A stretch of 64,000 bases of DNA from CAIKNB01 sp041658705 (GCA_041658705.1 JBAZZT010000003.1:68326-132325); one strand, 5' to 3'; numbered from the stretch's first letter, positions 51,011-60,094 are shown. Notes: generated by a model not told the origin, from the letters alone. Numbers and translations are program-made.

Positions 51011-51835
51011 ATGAACGAAACACCCATTCTGAAGATACCAGTGCGACCCGAGTGGAATTTTGTCCCGTCTGAAATCGAAAGCGAGACGGGGGGCATCTAC
51101 GACGATTTATTCTCGGCCTACGACGAGAAGCGCTTCGAAGAATCGGTCGAACTTTTTCCCATGCGCCAGCAGAAGTGGGGCGTTCCGCTCGATTGGTTCA
51201 AAGACAAAGTCTGTTTGGACGTGGGTTGCGGGCAGGGGAGATTCGTCACGGCTTTGGGACGCTTGGGCGCGGTTAAAGCCATCGGCGTGGATATCAATGA
51301 GCGCGGTTTGGCGGCGGGACGCGGCCGACGCTGGTTCAAAGAGCTGAACAACGTCGAGCTCATGCGCGCATCGGCTTTGGATCTGCCGTTCCAAGACGGA
51401 TATTTCGATTACGTCATCAGTTCCGGAGTCCTTTTGCTCTGTCCTGAACCGAAGCTCGGCTTCGCTGAATTGGTCAGGGTGACCAAACCTGGCGGACGCA
51501 TCTTCCTCTCGATGTACGGTTCGGGCGGAATCAAATGGATGATCTACGACGTGGCGCGCGCTACGGTCGGCCGGTTCATCCCGCATCGCGTCACGCTGGC
51601 CGTCTTCAAATTCCTCGGCTTCCCGCCGAACAAACGCTACAACCTGTTGGATGACGTCTATACGCCGTACTCGCATCGCTATACCGAGGCTGAAGTGCGC
51701 CAGTGGTTCGAGGCCGCGGGTTTCGAGAAGCTGTGGCGCGTAAAGTTCGAGCGCTACGATTACGAAAAATTCTGGAACCGCGTCTACCACGGCGAGGGCT
51801 GGTTGCAGATCATGGCGGACAAGAAAGTCGGTTGA
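51011..51835 (+). CDS. Class I SAM-dependent methyltransferase, paralogue of the 49514 N-domain
   Basis: 274 residues. CLDVGCGQGRFVTALGRLGAVKAIGVD near 71, LPFQDGYFDYVISSGVLLLCPEPKLGF near 128 and VTKPGGRIFLSMYGSGG. The DDLFSAYDEKRFEESVELFPMRQQKWGVPLDWFKDK segment matches the protein at 49514. A tandem duplication is the simple reading. The next gene follows after two bases. Confidence 0.83.
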   Translation: MNETPILKIPVRPEWNFVPSEIESETGGIYDDLFSAYDEKRFEESVELFPMRQQKWGVPLDWFKDKVCLDVGCGQGRFVTALGRLGAVKAIGVDINERGLAAGRGRRWFKELNNVELMRASALDLPFQDGYFDYVISSGVLLLCPEPKLGFAELVRVTKPGGRIFLSMYGSGGIKWMIYDVARATVGRFIPHRVTLAVFKFLGFPPNKRYNLLDDVYTPYSHRYTEAEVRQWFEAAGFEKLWRVKFERYDYEKFWNRVYHGEGWLQIMADKKVG

Positions 51836-51837
51836 GT

Positions 51838-53211
51838 ATGGAGACGCTCTTCATCTCGATTTCGCGCGGCGGCATAACGCGGAATTTTTTCCAGACCGGC
51901 ATCATCCAAGAGCTCTTGGCCAAGGGTTTGCGTTTGGTCATCTTTACCCCGGCTTACGCGCAGCCCGAATTCGTGAGCGAGTTCGCGGCCGAAAATCTTT
52001 GGTTCGAGCCGCTCTACGATCCGCCGCGTAACAAGACCAACCAATTCTTCAACAGCTTGATGGGTCTGCTCATCTACAACGCGACGACGGATATGATCGC
52101 CAACTTTGGCGTGTTCGACGCGTCCGAGACCAGTCCGTTCAAGTTGTACATGTATCGCGCGATCTTCAAACCGTTATCTAAGCTTCCGTTCCTGCGCAGT
52201 TTGGCCAGGCTGGTCGATCGTGCGGTGTGCCGCGAGAAAAAATACGGTCCGGTGTTCGAAAAATACAAACCGTCGGCGGTCTTCGTGACCAACGTGGTCG
52301 AAGATCCGGATTGTTATCTGCTTAAGGCCGCGCAAGCCAGAGGCATACCCATGCTCGGCATGGCCAAGAGCTGGGATAACCTGGCCAAGAAATCGTTGCG
52401 CGTAAAACCTGACCAGCTGCTCATCTGGAGCAAGTATCAATACGACGAGGCGGTCAAGTTCGACGATTATCGCGCCGACCAGTTGGTCATCACCGGCATC
52501 CCGCAATTCGACATCTATCGCCATCATCACGGCGTACCGGAGCGCGCGGATTTTTTCGCCAGCCTGGGATTGGATCCCGCGAAGCGTCTCGTGACCTTCA
52601 CCTCGGAAGCCAAGCTGTCCCAGGCCGATCCGGATTACGTCGACATGCTGTGGCGCGCCATCCAAGACGGCCGCATACCTAACGCGCAGCTTTTAGTGCG
52701 TCCGCATTTCGGGTTCAGGAATGATCTGGAACGCTTCTTGCAATTCAAGGATCGTCCGAATTTGGCGCTGGATCAGGATTATAAGGCCGGAGAATTCTTT
52801 TACGACCAGACGGATTACTCATTTAGGCATTGGTCCAGGCTGGCCGCGACTTTGCTCTATGCCGACGTCGTGGTGACGACTTTTTCCACCATCACGCTGG
52901 ATGCGACCGCGGCCGGAAAACCCGTAATCAATGTGGCCTTCGACGGTTACGCGGGCCTGAAACCGAAAAAGGAATCCATGGTGCGCTATTTCGATTTTGA
53001 ACATTATCGTCCGGTGTGTGAGACCGGCGCGCCGCTCATGGCCGGGAGCGAGGAAGAGTTAATCAGCGCCGTGAACCGCTGTTTGGCGGATAAAGACATC
53101 AACTCCGAAGGTCGCCAGCGGCTGCTCCAAGGTTTCATCGAACCGTTGGACGGCAAATCCGTCGAGCGCACGGCGCAGGCGGTGGTTGCTTTTGTCAGGA
53201 AAAACGGTTAA
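51838..53211 (+). CDS. GT-B-like transferase of polysaccharide locus, copy A
   Basis: 457 residues from ATG 51838. Not assignable to a named GT family by eye. Paralogue of the gene at 55124: both begin with FxSxSRG/FLLVQRG and a GLLERLL-like helix, share a central GMAKSWDNLAKKSL / GMPKGWDALDKFNL segment, a PQFDIY / FPFYDYF segment, then LVRPHFG/VIRPYFG and TTFSTITLDATAAGKPVINV / RSTMSLDSAALDIPCVNV. The last motif is like the donor-binding end of CDP-glycerol or UDP-sugar GT-B enzymes. No membrane segment. It flanks AsnB copy 3 with its paralogue. Confidence 0.6.
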   Translation: METLFISISRGGITRNFFQTGIIQELLAKGLRLVIFTPAYAQPEFVSEFAAENLWFEPLYDPPRNKTNQFFNSLMGLLIYNATTDMIANFGVFDASETSPFKLYMYRAIFKPLSKLPFLRSLARLVDRAVCREKKYGPVFEKYKPSAVFVTNVVEDPDCYLLKAAQARGIPMLGMAKSWDNLAKKSLRVKPDQLLIWSKYQYDEAVKFDDYRADQLVITGIPQFDIYRHHHGVPERADFFASLGLDPAKRLVTFTSEAKLSQADPDYVDMLWRAIQDGRIPNAQLLVRPHFGFRNDLERFLQFKDRPNLALDQDYKAGEFFYDQTDYSFRHWSRLAATLLYADVVVTTFSTITLDATAAGKPVINVAFDGYAGLKPKKESMVRYFDFEHYRPVCETGAPLMAGSEEELISAVNRCLADKDINSEGRQRLLQGFIEPLDGKSVERTAQAVVAFVRKNG

Positions 53212-53214
53212 TTT
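53186..53214 (+). promoter_or_regulatory. Promoter of AsnB copy 3, leaderless geometry
   Basis: TTGCTT (53186-53191), a 17-base spacer, TAATTT (53209-53214), six bases to ATG 53221. It sits in the 3' end of the upstream gene. Confidence 0.65.
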
Positions 53215-53220
53215 AGACTC

Positions 53221-55122
53221 ATGTGCGGCATAGCCGGCATTTTTGGCTCGAATGACAGGGAACGAGCGGCTCGAATGGGCCGTTCTTTAGCCCATCGCGG
53301 TCCTGACGGCGAGGGTGTTTTTGTCGGCCCGAATGTGGCTTTGGCCCATCGCCGGCTGTCGATAATCGATCTCTCGCCTGACGGTCGGCAGCCTATGACC
53401 ACGGCCGATGGCAGATACATCATTGTGTTCAACGGTGAAATTTATAATTACCTTGAGATCCGGGCGGAGATCGAGACGAAGTATCGTTGGGTCAGCAAAA
53501 GCGACACGGAAGTCATCTTGCACGCGTTTGAAGAATGGGGTCCGGCTGCGCTTGAGCGTTTCAATGGCATGTTCGCGTTCGCTTTGTACGATGCGCAAGA
53601 GCGGACGTTGTTTTGCGCGCGCGACCGTTTGGGCATCAAGCCTTTTTATTACACCTTTGATGGACGCGAATTCGTTTTTGCCTCCGAGATCAAAGGCCTC
53701 TTGGCTGCGGGCTGGAAAGCTGAACCGAACCATGCACGTATTTCCGACTACCTGGCGCGCGGCCTGTATGATCATACTGACGAGACTTTTTTTTCCGGCA
53801 TCCGTAAATTGCCGGCCGGACATCATGTGATCTTGAAGCAGGGCGAAAAGCCGGCGCCCAAGCGCTACTGGGATTTGGCGCAGCGTGCAGCAGCGACCGT
53901 CTTGCCCAAAGACGAGCGTGAGATCATCGAAGAGTACAAAAAGCTCCTGCAAGATTCGATCAAGCTCCGCTTGCGCAGCGACGTGCCGGTCGGCGTGACT
54001 TTGTCGTCCGGTTTGGATTCAAGTGGATTGGTGGCGCATCTGCGTGCGGCTTTGCCCGAGAGCGACAAACTCTCCGCCTTCACTTCGGGTTACACTGTCC
54101 CGGAGTTCGACGAGTCGTCGGGCGCCAAGGAACTGGCTGCTCTTTATCGCCATCCCTGGCAACGCAGCTGCCTCGACGCAAACGAAGTGCCGCGTCTGTT
54201 GGAGAAAACTTTGTATTACCAAGATGAACCGTTCGGTGGCGTGCCGCAGCTGGGTTTCTTCAAGCTGCACGAGTTGGCGCGGCAACGCGGCGTCACGGTG
54301 TTGCTCGAAGGGCACGGGGTAGAGGAGTGCATCTCGGGTTATCCCATCTATTTCTACGCTCATTGGGCGGATGAATATCGGAGCGGCAGGTTTCCGCGTC
54401 TGCTCTGGGATTGGCACAGCTATCACGCCAGGTTAGGGGAGAGTTATGGCAGCATCTTCGGGAATTTCCGTAAATATGTGCACGGCGCACGCGGGCGGCA
54501 CGTGGATTTCACCAAGCAGTCGTATTCGTCCGTCTTGCCAGCGGACTACCAAAAACTTTACGCCACACCGGCGCCTGACCCCAAGCCTTTCGGGTCGCAA
54601 CTCTCGAACGAGCTCTATCGCAATCTGGCGCATGACAAATTGCCTCGCGCATTGCGCTTTCAGGACAGGATCAGCATGTCGCACGGGCGCGAGATCAGAC
54701 TCCCGTATCTGGACTATCGTCTGGTCGAATTTTCCTATGCGCTCCCGTCCCGACTCAAGGTTCGAGGCAGCCGAGATAAGATAATTTTAGCCGAATCGTT
54801 GAAAGGGCTGGTGCCCCAAGACCGCATCACGACGCCGAAGAGGTATATCGTCACCCCGCAAACGCACTGGCTGCATGGAGCGCTGCGTCCCTGGGTGGAA
54901 TCCGTGCTCGGTTCCGAATCCTTCCGTTCGCGGCCATGCTTCGACCAAGCCGGCATCGGACGCGCGGTCAAGGCTTTTTACGCCGAAGAGAGTCCTAAAA
55001 ATTCATTCTTCATCTGGCAACTGCTCAATCTGGAAGCCTGGTTCCGCATGTTCATCGATCGGACATGGGAACCTATGGGATCGGAAGCGCTTGAGCGTCA
55101 GGCCGCGGAAAAAATAATTTGA
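53221..55122 (+). CDS. AsnB-type amidotransferase, copy 3, with altered synthetase motifs
   Basis: 633 residues. The glutaminase domain is intact: MCGIAGIFG (Cys2), HRGPDGEGVF near 26, VFNGEIYNYLEI near 70. The PP-loop reads LSSGLDSSG (usual SGGxDSS), and the second synthetase motif reads EGHGVEECISGYPIY where copies 1 and 2 have G-D-G-G-D-E-L-F. The change of the first Asp to His and of the second Asp to Glu is at the ATP/metal region, so the enzyme may use a different acceptor or have altered chemistry. It could still amidate a sugar acid. It follows copy A of the GT-B-like gene; copy B starts after one base. Confidence 0.82.
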   Translation: MCGIAGIFGSNDRERAARMGRSLAHRGPDGEGVFVGPNVALAHRRLSIIDLSPDGRQPMTTADGRYIIVFNGEIYNYLEIRAEIETKYRWVSKSDTEVILHAFEEWGPAALERFNGMFAFALYDAQERTLFCARDRLGIKPFYYTFDGREFVFASEIKGLLAAGWKAEPNHARISDYLARGLYDHTDETFFSGIRKLPAGHHVILKQGEKPAPKRYWDLAQRAAATVLPKDEREIIEEYKKLLQDSIKLRLRSDVPVGVTLSSGLDSSGLVAHLRAALPESDKLSAFTSGYTVPEFDESSGAKELAALYRHPWQRSCLDANEVPRLLEKTLYYQDEPFGGVPQLGFFKLHELARQRGVTVLLEGHGVEECISGYPIYFYAHWADEYRSGRFPRLLWDWHSYHARLGESYGSIFGNFRKYVHGARGRHVDFTKQSYSSVLPADYQKLYATPAPDPKPFGSQLSNELYRNLAHDKLPRALRFQDRISMSHGREIRLPYLDYRLVEFSYALPSRLKVRGSRDKIILAESLKGLVPQDRITTPKRYIVTPQTHWLHGALRPWVESVLGSESFRSRPCFDQAGIGRAVKAFYAEESPKNSFFIWQLLNLEAWFRMFIDRTWEPMGSEALERQAAEKII

Positions 55123-55123
55123 T

Positions 55124-56512
55124 ATGCGAAACATTTTTCTATTGGTGCAACGCGGCTTGACCGCCCGCAACACGGTGCGCAGCGGACTCTTGGAGCGCCT
55201 GCTCGAGGATCCCGACGTGCAGATCGTCATCTTGGTGCCGCCGGACGGTCTGGATATTTTGCGTGCAGAGTTCACGCGGCCGCGCGTCATCGTCGAGCCC
55301 GTACCCAAGATCACGCAGGGTCGTTTTCGCCGCCGCATCTGGATACCTTTCGTGCGCAACCTTCTGTTTTCCGAGACGCGGCGCGTCATGATGGTCTACG
55401 GGTCTGGGAAAATGAAACGTTTTTCCCGCTGGGGTTATGTAGTCGCCTGCATCTTTTATTGGCCCTTGTCCAAGCTGCGCTGCCTGCGCACGCTGTCGCA
55501 TTGGTGCGAGATGAAGTTTTTCCGCAAACGCGAATTCGATGCGTTGTTTGAAAAATATCATCCGGAAACAGTCGCGATTTTTTCTTTGCTTTCGACGGAA
55601 GACATCATCCTCATGCGTGAAGCCAAACGGCACGGCATCCGCACGGTCGGCATGCCCAAAGGCTGGGACGCTTTGGACAAATTCAATCTTGAAGTCATGC
55701 CGGATGTCTTGGCGGCGCAGAACCCAAAGCTCACGGAGCGCGCCTTTAAATATCATCGCTTCCCCAAATCAGCGGTGAAGGTCGTGGGTTTTCCATTCTA
55801 CGATTATTTCGTCAAACCCGAAGCTATCTGGACGCGCGAGGAAACATGCGCCAAGCACGGCTTGGATCCGACGCAGCCTTACCTCATCTACGGTTCCGAG
55901 GGCATTTGGTCAAAAGATGAATTGCCGGTGGTCCAAAAATTGGTGGATTGGATGCGTGAGGGTAAATTTGGACGCTGCTCGCTCGTCATCCGTCCGTATT
56001 TCGGCAACGTAAAAAACAACCCGTTCGGGATCTTTCGCGATCTACCTGGCGTGGTCGTGGACGATAAACATAATGTAGTGAATTATTTCCATGACGCGTG
56101 GGATCCGTCGATTGAAGAGATTCTCCGCTTCGCCAACCTCATGCGTCATGCGGCCTGTGTGGTCTGCGTCAGGTCAACGATGTCGCTCGATTCCGCTGCC
56201 CTCGACATACCCTGCGTCAATGTGGGATACAGCGCTTACATCACTGATAAAGGGGTGGATTGGACCGACAAACTCTACATCCATGAGTTTTATCAAGATG
56301 TCCTGAAAACGGGCGGAGTCGAATACGTCGCTAACGATCAAGAACTTTTGACGGCCGTCCAAGCGATGCTACGCGATCCCAGCCTGCGTCAAGCAGGGCG
56401 GGAAAAACTGCGGAATGAATTGTGCTTCAAAATCGACGGAAAAGCTGCTGCCCGACTGGCCGAAGCCATATTAGGCGAAGGCTTGAAAAGCATTGACAAG
56501 CGGGTAAAGTAA
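55124..56512 (+). CDS. GT-B-like transferase of polysaccharide locus, copy B
   Basis: 462 residues; starts one base after the AsnB copy 3 stop. Paralogue of the protein at 51838 with the same order of segments (see there): FLLVQRGLTARNTVRSGLLERLLEDP at the start, GMPKGWDALDKFNLEVMPDVL near 184, LVIRPYFGNV near 288 and RSTMSLDSAALDIPCVNVGYSAY near 350. The two copies are well diverged. Likely a glycosyl- or glycerophosphotransferase-like enzyme at the inner face. Its 3' end carries the promoter of the next gene. Confidence 0.6.
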   Translation: MRNIFLLVQRGLTARNTVRSGLLERLLEDPDVQIVILVPPDGLDILRAEFTRPRVIVEPVPKITQGRFRRRIWIPFVRNLLFSETRRVMMVYGSGKMKRFSRWGYVVACIFYWPLSKLRCLRTLSHWCEMKFFRKREFDALFEKYHPETVAIFSLLSTEDIILMREAKRHGIRTVGMPKGWDALDKFNLEVMPDVLAAQNPKLTERAFKYHRFPKSAVKVVGFPFYDYFVKPEAIWTREETCAKHGLDPTQPYLIYGSEGIWSKDELPVVQKLVDWMREGKFGRCSLVIRPYFGNVKNNPFGIFRDLPGVVVDDKHNVVNYFHDAWDPSIEEILRFANLMRHAACVVCVRSTMSLDSAALDIPCVNVGYSAYITDKGVDWTDKLYIHEFYQDVLKTGGVEYVANDQELLTAVQAMLRDPSLRQAGREKLRNELCFKIDGKAAARLAEAILGEGLKSIDKRVK

Positions 56513-56521
56513 ATGTAAACC
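56493..56521 (+). promoter_or_regulatory. Promoter of the CBS-dehydrogenase gene
   Basis: Perfect TTGACA (56493-56498), a 17-base spacer, TAAACC (56516-56521), eight bases to ATG 56530. Confidence 0.65.
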
Positions 56522-56529
56522 TTGACGTT

Positions 56530-58281
56530 ATGCGCAATCGCATCAGACAAATCGTCGTCGGGCCGGAACAGAGCATCCGCTCGGTCATGACGGTGATCCA
56601 GGAGGCCACGCGGCAGCTCCCTGAGCCGGCGCCTTCGGGCATCGTGCTCGTGGTGGACGCGGCGGATGTGCTGTTGGGCGTGGTGACCGACGGCGATATG
56701 CGTCGCGCAGTCTTGTCGCATCGCGACTTGGATGCGCCGGTCTCGGATATCATGAATAAAAATCCCGTCTCGGTGCCGGCCAATTTACCGTCGGCCGAGA
56801 TGATCCGCCACGTGTCGACGCAGCTCGCGGCACGCGGTCCGGACGGCAAGATGGATCCGAATACGACGGTCCTGGCCAGGATCGTGGTGGTGGATCACGA
56901 AAATAAACCGGTGGATATCTTGTCGTTTTTTGAATTATGGCGCATGAGCGAAGTCTCGGCGCAAAAAGCTTGCGTCATGGGCTTGGGATTCGTCGGGTTG
57001 ACCCTGGCGGTGACTTTGGCCGATGTGGGTTTCGAAGTCATCGGCGTGGAGCGCGACGAGAAAATACTCGAATCGCTGAAGCGGGGCGAACCGCATTTTT
57101 ATGAAAAAAATCTCCAGGCCTTGCTGGGACGGCACGCCAACAAGAATCTGACTTTCGTGCGCAGCTTGGAGGGTTCTGTCGCGGATATCTATATCGTGAG
57201 CGTGGGCACGCCGCTCGACGAAGTCCAGAACCGCGTGGATTACGGAGCCTTGACCTCGGCGGCGGATGATATCGCAAAGGTACTCAAGCCAGGCGATTTG
57301 ATCGTGTTGCGTTCGACCGTGCCGGTGAGCACGACGCGCCAGATCTTCATCCCGCGCATCGAAGCTTCGACTAATTTGCGCGCGGGTCGCGATTTTTCCG
57401 TGGTCTTCGCGCCGGAACGGACCATTGAAGGCAAAGCGCTCGAGGAGTTGCGCTCGCTGCCGCAAGTCGTAGGCGGGTTGGACAGCCGCAGCGCCGATTT
57501 AGGGGCGCGTCTCTTCCGTACCATGTCGCCGACCATCGTGACCGTGCCGTCGCTCGAAGCCGCGGAGATGGTCAAGCTCATCAACAACAGCTTCCGCGAT
57601 TTGATCTTCGCCTTCTCCAACCAGATCGCCATCCTGTGCGATAAATTCCAACTGCCGGTCAAGACCATCATCAACGCCGCCAACGAAGGTTATCCGCGCG
57701 ATCGCGTCCCCAAACCCTCGCCGGGCGTGGGCGGCATCTGTCTGCGCAAAGATCCGTACCTGCTGATCGAAAGCGCGGTCAACGCCGGCGTGGAAGCGCC
57801 GCTGACTTTCCACGGGCGCCGTCTCAACAAATCCATCCCTGGCATCATCGCCGATAAGATCGCGGCTTTCATGGATAAAAGCGGCCTCAAACCGGAGGAG
57901 GTCACCCTCGGATTTTTGGGTCTGGCCTTCAAGGGCAAACCGGAGACTTCGGATATCCGCGGCTCGACCGCGTTGGATCTGGCTAAAGAACTTCGCATCA
58001 GGGGCTTCACCGGCAGATATTTGAGTTTCGATCCCCTTGCCGCGCACGAAGAATTGCGACAAGAGGGTTTTGAGCCGCTGCCTTTGGAGGACGTGTTCAA
58101 GCAGGCGCAGGCCGTGCTCATCATGAACAACCATCCGGTCTTCGAGACGCTGAACTTGCCGCAATTGTGCGCCGGGTCGCAGGTCAAATACTTTTTCGAC
58201 GGTTGGCATCTGCATCACCCCAGTTCGCTGCAATGCTTGGGTGTATACTACGACGCGTTGGGTACCGATGCAGCCAGATAA
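56530..58281 (+). CDS. CBS domain pair fused to UDP-sugar 6-dehydrogenase
   Basis: 583 residues. Residues 1 to about 140 form two CBS domains (GIVLVVDAADVLLGVVTDGDMRRAVL; ARIVVVDHENKPVDILSFFEL), a nucleotide-sensing module. From about 145: NAD-binding CVMGLGFVGLTLAVTLADVG, substrate region KLINNSFRDLIFAFSNQIA with the conserved Lys and Asn, and the catalytic Cys in GVGGICLRKDPYLL near 405; a UDP-glucose/GDP-mannose dehydrogenase fold, WecC-like. It would oxidise a UDP-HexNAc, probably UDP-ManNAc from wecB, to its uronate. The CBS fusion implies control by adenine nucleotide or nucleotide sugar. This domain order is unusual; CBS pairs are more often seen on nucleotidyltransferases. Confidence 0.85.
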   Translation: MRNRIRQIVVGPEQSIRSVMTVIQEATRQLPEPAPSGIVLVVDAADVLLGVVTDGDMRRAVLSHRDLDAPVSDIMNKNPVSVPANLPSAEMIRHVSTQLAARGPDGKMDPNTTVLARIVVVDHENKPVDILSFFELWRMSEVSAQKACVMGLGFVGLTLAVTLADVGFEVIGVERDEKILESLKRGEPHFYEKNLQALLGRHANKNLTFVRSLEGSVADIYIVSVGTPLDEVQNRVDYGALTSAADDIAKVLKPGDLIVLRSTVPVSTTRQIFIPRIEASTNLRAGRDFSVVFAPERTIEGKALEELRSLPQVVGGLDSRSADLGARLFRTMSPTIVTVPSLEAAEMVKLINNSFRDLIFAFSNQIAILCDKFQLPVKTIINAANEGYPRDRVPKPSPGVGGICLRKDPYLLIESAVNAGVEAPLTFHGRRLNKSIPGIIADKIAAFMDKSGLKPEEVTLGFLGLAFKGKPETSDIRGSTALDLAKELRIRGFTGRYLSFDPLAAHEELRQEGFEPLPLEDVFKQAQAVLIMNNHPVFETLNLPQLCAGSQVKYFFDGWHLHHPSSLQCLGVYYDALGTDAAR

Positions 58282-58298
58282 ATTTAGTCAAGATTCAA

Positions 58299-58304
58299 TA
58301 AATT
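58299..58304 (+). promoter_or_regulatory. -10 box of the hydroxyacid dehydrogenase gene
   Basis: TAAATT at 58299-58304, six bases before ATG 58311; no good -35. Confidence 0.45.
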
Positions 58305-58310
58305 ATCCGT

Positions 58311-59285
58311 ATGCCGCTAAATATCCTTGTCGCCGAACCTGGCGACTATTCCGCCGCCGCTTTGAAACGTCTCGCGGATTTGGGCGAGGTGACGTGGGAA
58401 AAAGAACACGCCGCCGATTTGCCCAAGATCATCAACGAGAAAAACGTCAGTATCTTGGTGGTCAGGTTGGCGCACAAAATCACCCGCGATCTGATGGCGG
58501 CAACACCGGGACTCAAGATCGTAGGCACGACCACGACCGGTTTGGATCATATAAATCTTGATGCGGCCAAGGATTTGGGTATCGAAGTAGTGAGCTTGAA
58601 AGGCGAAGTGGGATTCTTGAATCAGGTTTATGCCACGGCTGAACATTCCTTTGCTTTGCTCCTGGCTTTGTTCCGCCACGTGCCGCAGGCGCATGCCATG
58701 GCGTGCCGCGGCGAGTGGGTGCAGGATCCGTTGCGCGGCCGCGAGTTGCGCGACAAGACCCTGGGCGTGCTCGGCGTCGGACGTTTGGGCAAAATGATGA
58801 TCCCTATGGCCGTGGGTTTCGGCATGAAGGTGGTCGCGTACGATCCCAATGTCCCGGCAGAACAAATCGCCGCTTTAGGAGCTGAACCCGTTGGTTTCGG
58901 GGATGTGTTTTCCCGCGCCGATATCGTCACCATCCATGTGCCTTTGGTCAAAGAGACGGAGAATTTGGTGGGCGAAAAAGAGTTCGCCGCCATGCGTCCC
59001 GGCAGCTGGCTGGTCAACACCTCGCGCGGCAAGATCGTCGACGAAAAATATCTTTTGGCGGCGTTGGAGAGCGGGCACTTGGCCGGCGCGGGTCTTGACG
59101 TGGTGACGAACGAAGTCAACGACGGCAGCATGCAAAATCATCCGCTCATCCGTTATGCGTGTGCACACGGCAATCTCATCTTAAGTCCGCACATCGCCGG
59201 CACGACCGAAGAGTCGTTGGAAAAAACGCAGATTTTTCTCGCTAACAAGCTCATCCAAACCGTGGAACGTTTGGGTCTTAAATAA
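58311..59285 (+). CDS. D-isomer-specific 2-hydroxyacid dehydrogenase
   Basis: 324 residues. GVLGVGRLGKMMIPMA near 151 is the NAD-binding Gly-rich loop; VNTSRGKIVDEKYLLAALESGHLAGAGLDVV near 236 carries the catalytic Arg region and the Glu region; SPHIAGTTEES near 289 carries the catalytic His. Family: phosphoglycerate/erythronate-type dehydrogenases (SerA-like). Next to NeuA- and NeuB-type genes it probably makes a C3 or C4 acid used for, or a residue placed on, the glycan; that is inference. Six bases from the next gene. Confidence 0.8.
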   Translation: MPLNILVAEPGDYSAAALKRLADLGEVTWEKEHAADLPKIINEKNVSILVVRLAHKITRDLMAATPGLKIVGTTTTGLDHINLDAAKDLGIEVVSLKGEVGFLNQVYATAEHSFALLLALFRHVPQAHAMACRGEWVQDPLRGRELRDKTLGVLGVGRLGKMMIPMAVGFGMKVVAYDPNVPAEQIAALGAEPVGFGDVFSRADIVTIHVPLVKETENLVGEKEFAAMRPGSWLVNTSRGKIVDEKYLLAALESGHLAGAGLDVVTNEVNDGSMQNHPLIRYACAHGNLILSPHIAGTTEESLEKTQIFLANKLIQTVERLGLK

Positions 59286-59290
59286 AAAAT

Positions 59291-60043
59291 ATGGAACAAG
59301 CCAAACCGAAAGTCTACGCCATCGTGACCGCGCGTGGCGGATCAAAATCCATCCCCAAAAAAAACATCAAGGAGATCTGCGGCAAACCGCTCATCGCTTG
59401 GACCATCGAAGCGGCCAAACGCGCGCGCAACATCGACCGTCTGATTTGCGATACGGATAACGAAGAAATCGCCGCCATCGCCAAAGAATATGGCGCGGAG
59501 ATTCCATTCATGCGTCCGGCGGAGTTGGCGGAGGATTTGACGCCGGATTTACCGGTTTTCGTCCACGCCGTGAAATGGTTAGGAGAACATGAAGGCGTCA
59601 CGCCGGATGCGGTCGTGCACTTGCGTCCCACCGGACCCATGCGCACAACCGAAGACATCGAAGCCGCCATCGACTTGTTGCTGGCGCATCCCGAAGCCGA
59701 TTCCGTGCGCTGCGTAGCCGAAGCGCCGCTGCATCCGCTCAAGACTTACACCTTGGGAGCTGATAATTACCTCACACCGTTCATCCCGGAAAGCGTGAGC
59801 GGGATGAAGGAGCCGTATAACTTGCCGCGCCAAGCCCTGCCCAAGGCTTATGCCTCATTGGCCTATCTTTCGGTCATCTGGTCGCGGACCATCTCGGAGC
59901 AGAATTCCATGACCGGGAAACGCTTTTTGGGCCAAATCGTGCCGTTCGAGAACACCGTAGACATCAACGACCCCGTGGATTTCGAAGTGGCGCGGGTCGT
60001 CCTGGCCAAACGGCTGGAAAAAATGGGCCTGGCTGCAAAATAA
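59291..60043 (+). CDS. neuA: CMP-sugar synthetase, NeuA-like cytidylyltransferase
   Basis: 250 residues. ARGGSKSIPKKNIKEICGKPLIAWTI at 14-39 is the CTP-binding signature of acylneuraminate cytidylyltransferases; the later RPTGPMRTTEDIEAAIDLL and SVRCVAEAPLHPLKTY segments fit the family. It activates a nine-carbon acid with CTP to form the CMP-sugar donor, likely with the NeuB-type product of 62857. The exact acid (sialic, legionaminic or other) cannot be told. A terminator follows after 11 bases, ending this group. Confidence 0.85.
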   Translation: MEQAKPKVYAIVTARGGSKSIPKKNIKEICGKPLIAWTIEAAKRARNIDRLICDTDNEEIAAIAKEYGAEIPFMRPAELAEDLTPDLPVFVHAVKWLGEHEGVTPDAVVHLRPTGPMRTTEDIEAAIDLLLAHPEADSVRCVAEAPLHPLKTYTLGADNYLTPFIPESVSGMKEPYNLPRQALPKAYASLAYLSVIWSRTISEQNSMTGKRFLGQIVPFENTVDINDPVDFEVARVVLAKRLEKMGLAAK

Positions 60044-60054
60044 GTTTAGCTCAA

Positions 60055-60092
60055 GACCCCCTCAAATCCAGCGTGAAATAGAGGGGGTTTTT
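60055..60092 (+). terminator. Rho-independent terminator after the cytidylyltransferase gene
   Basis: GACCCCCTC (60055-60063) pairs with GAGGGGGTT (60081-60089), followed by T residues. Confidence 0.8.
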
Positions 60093-60094
60093 GA

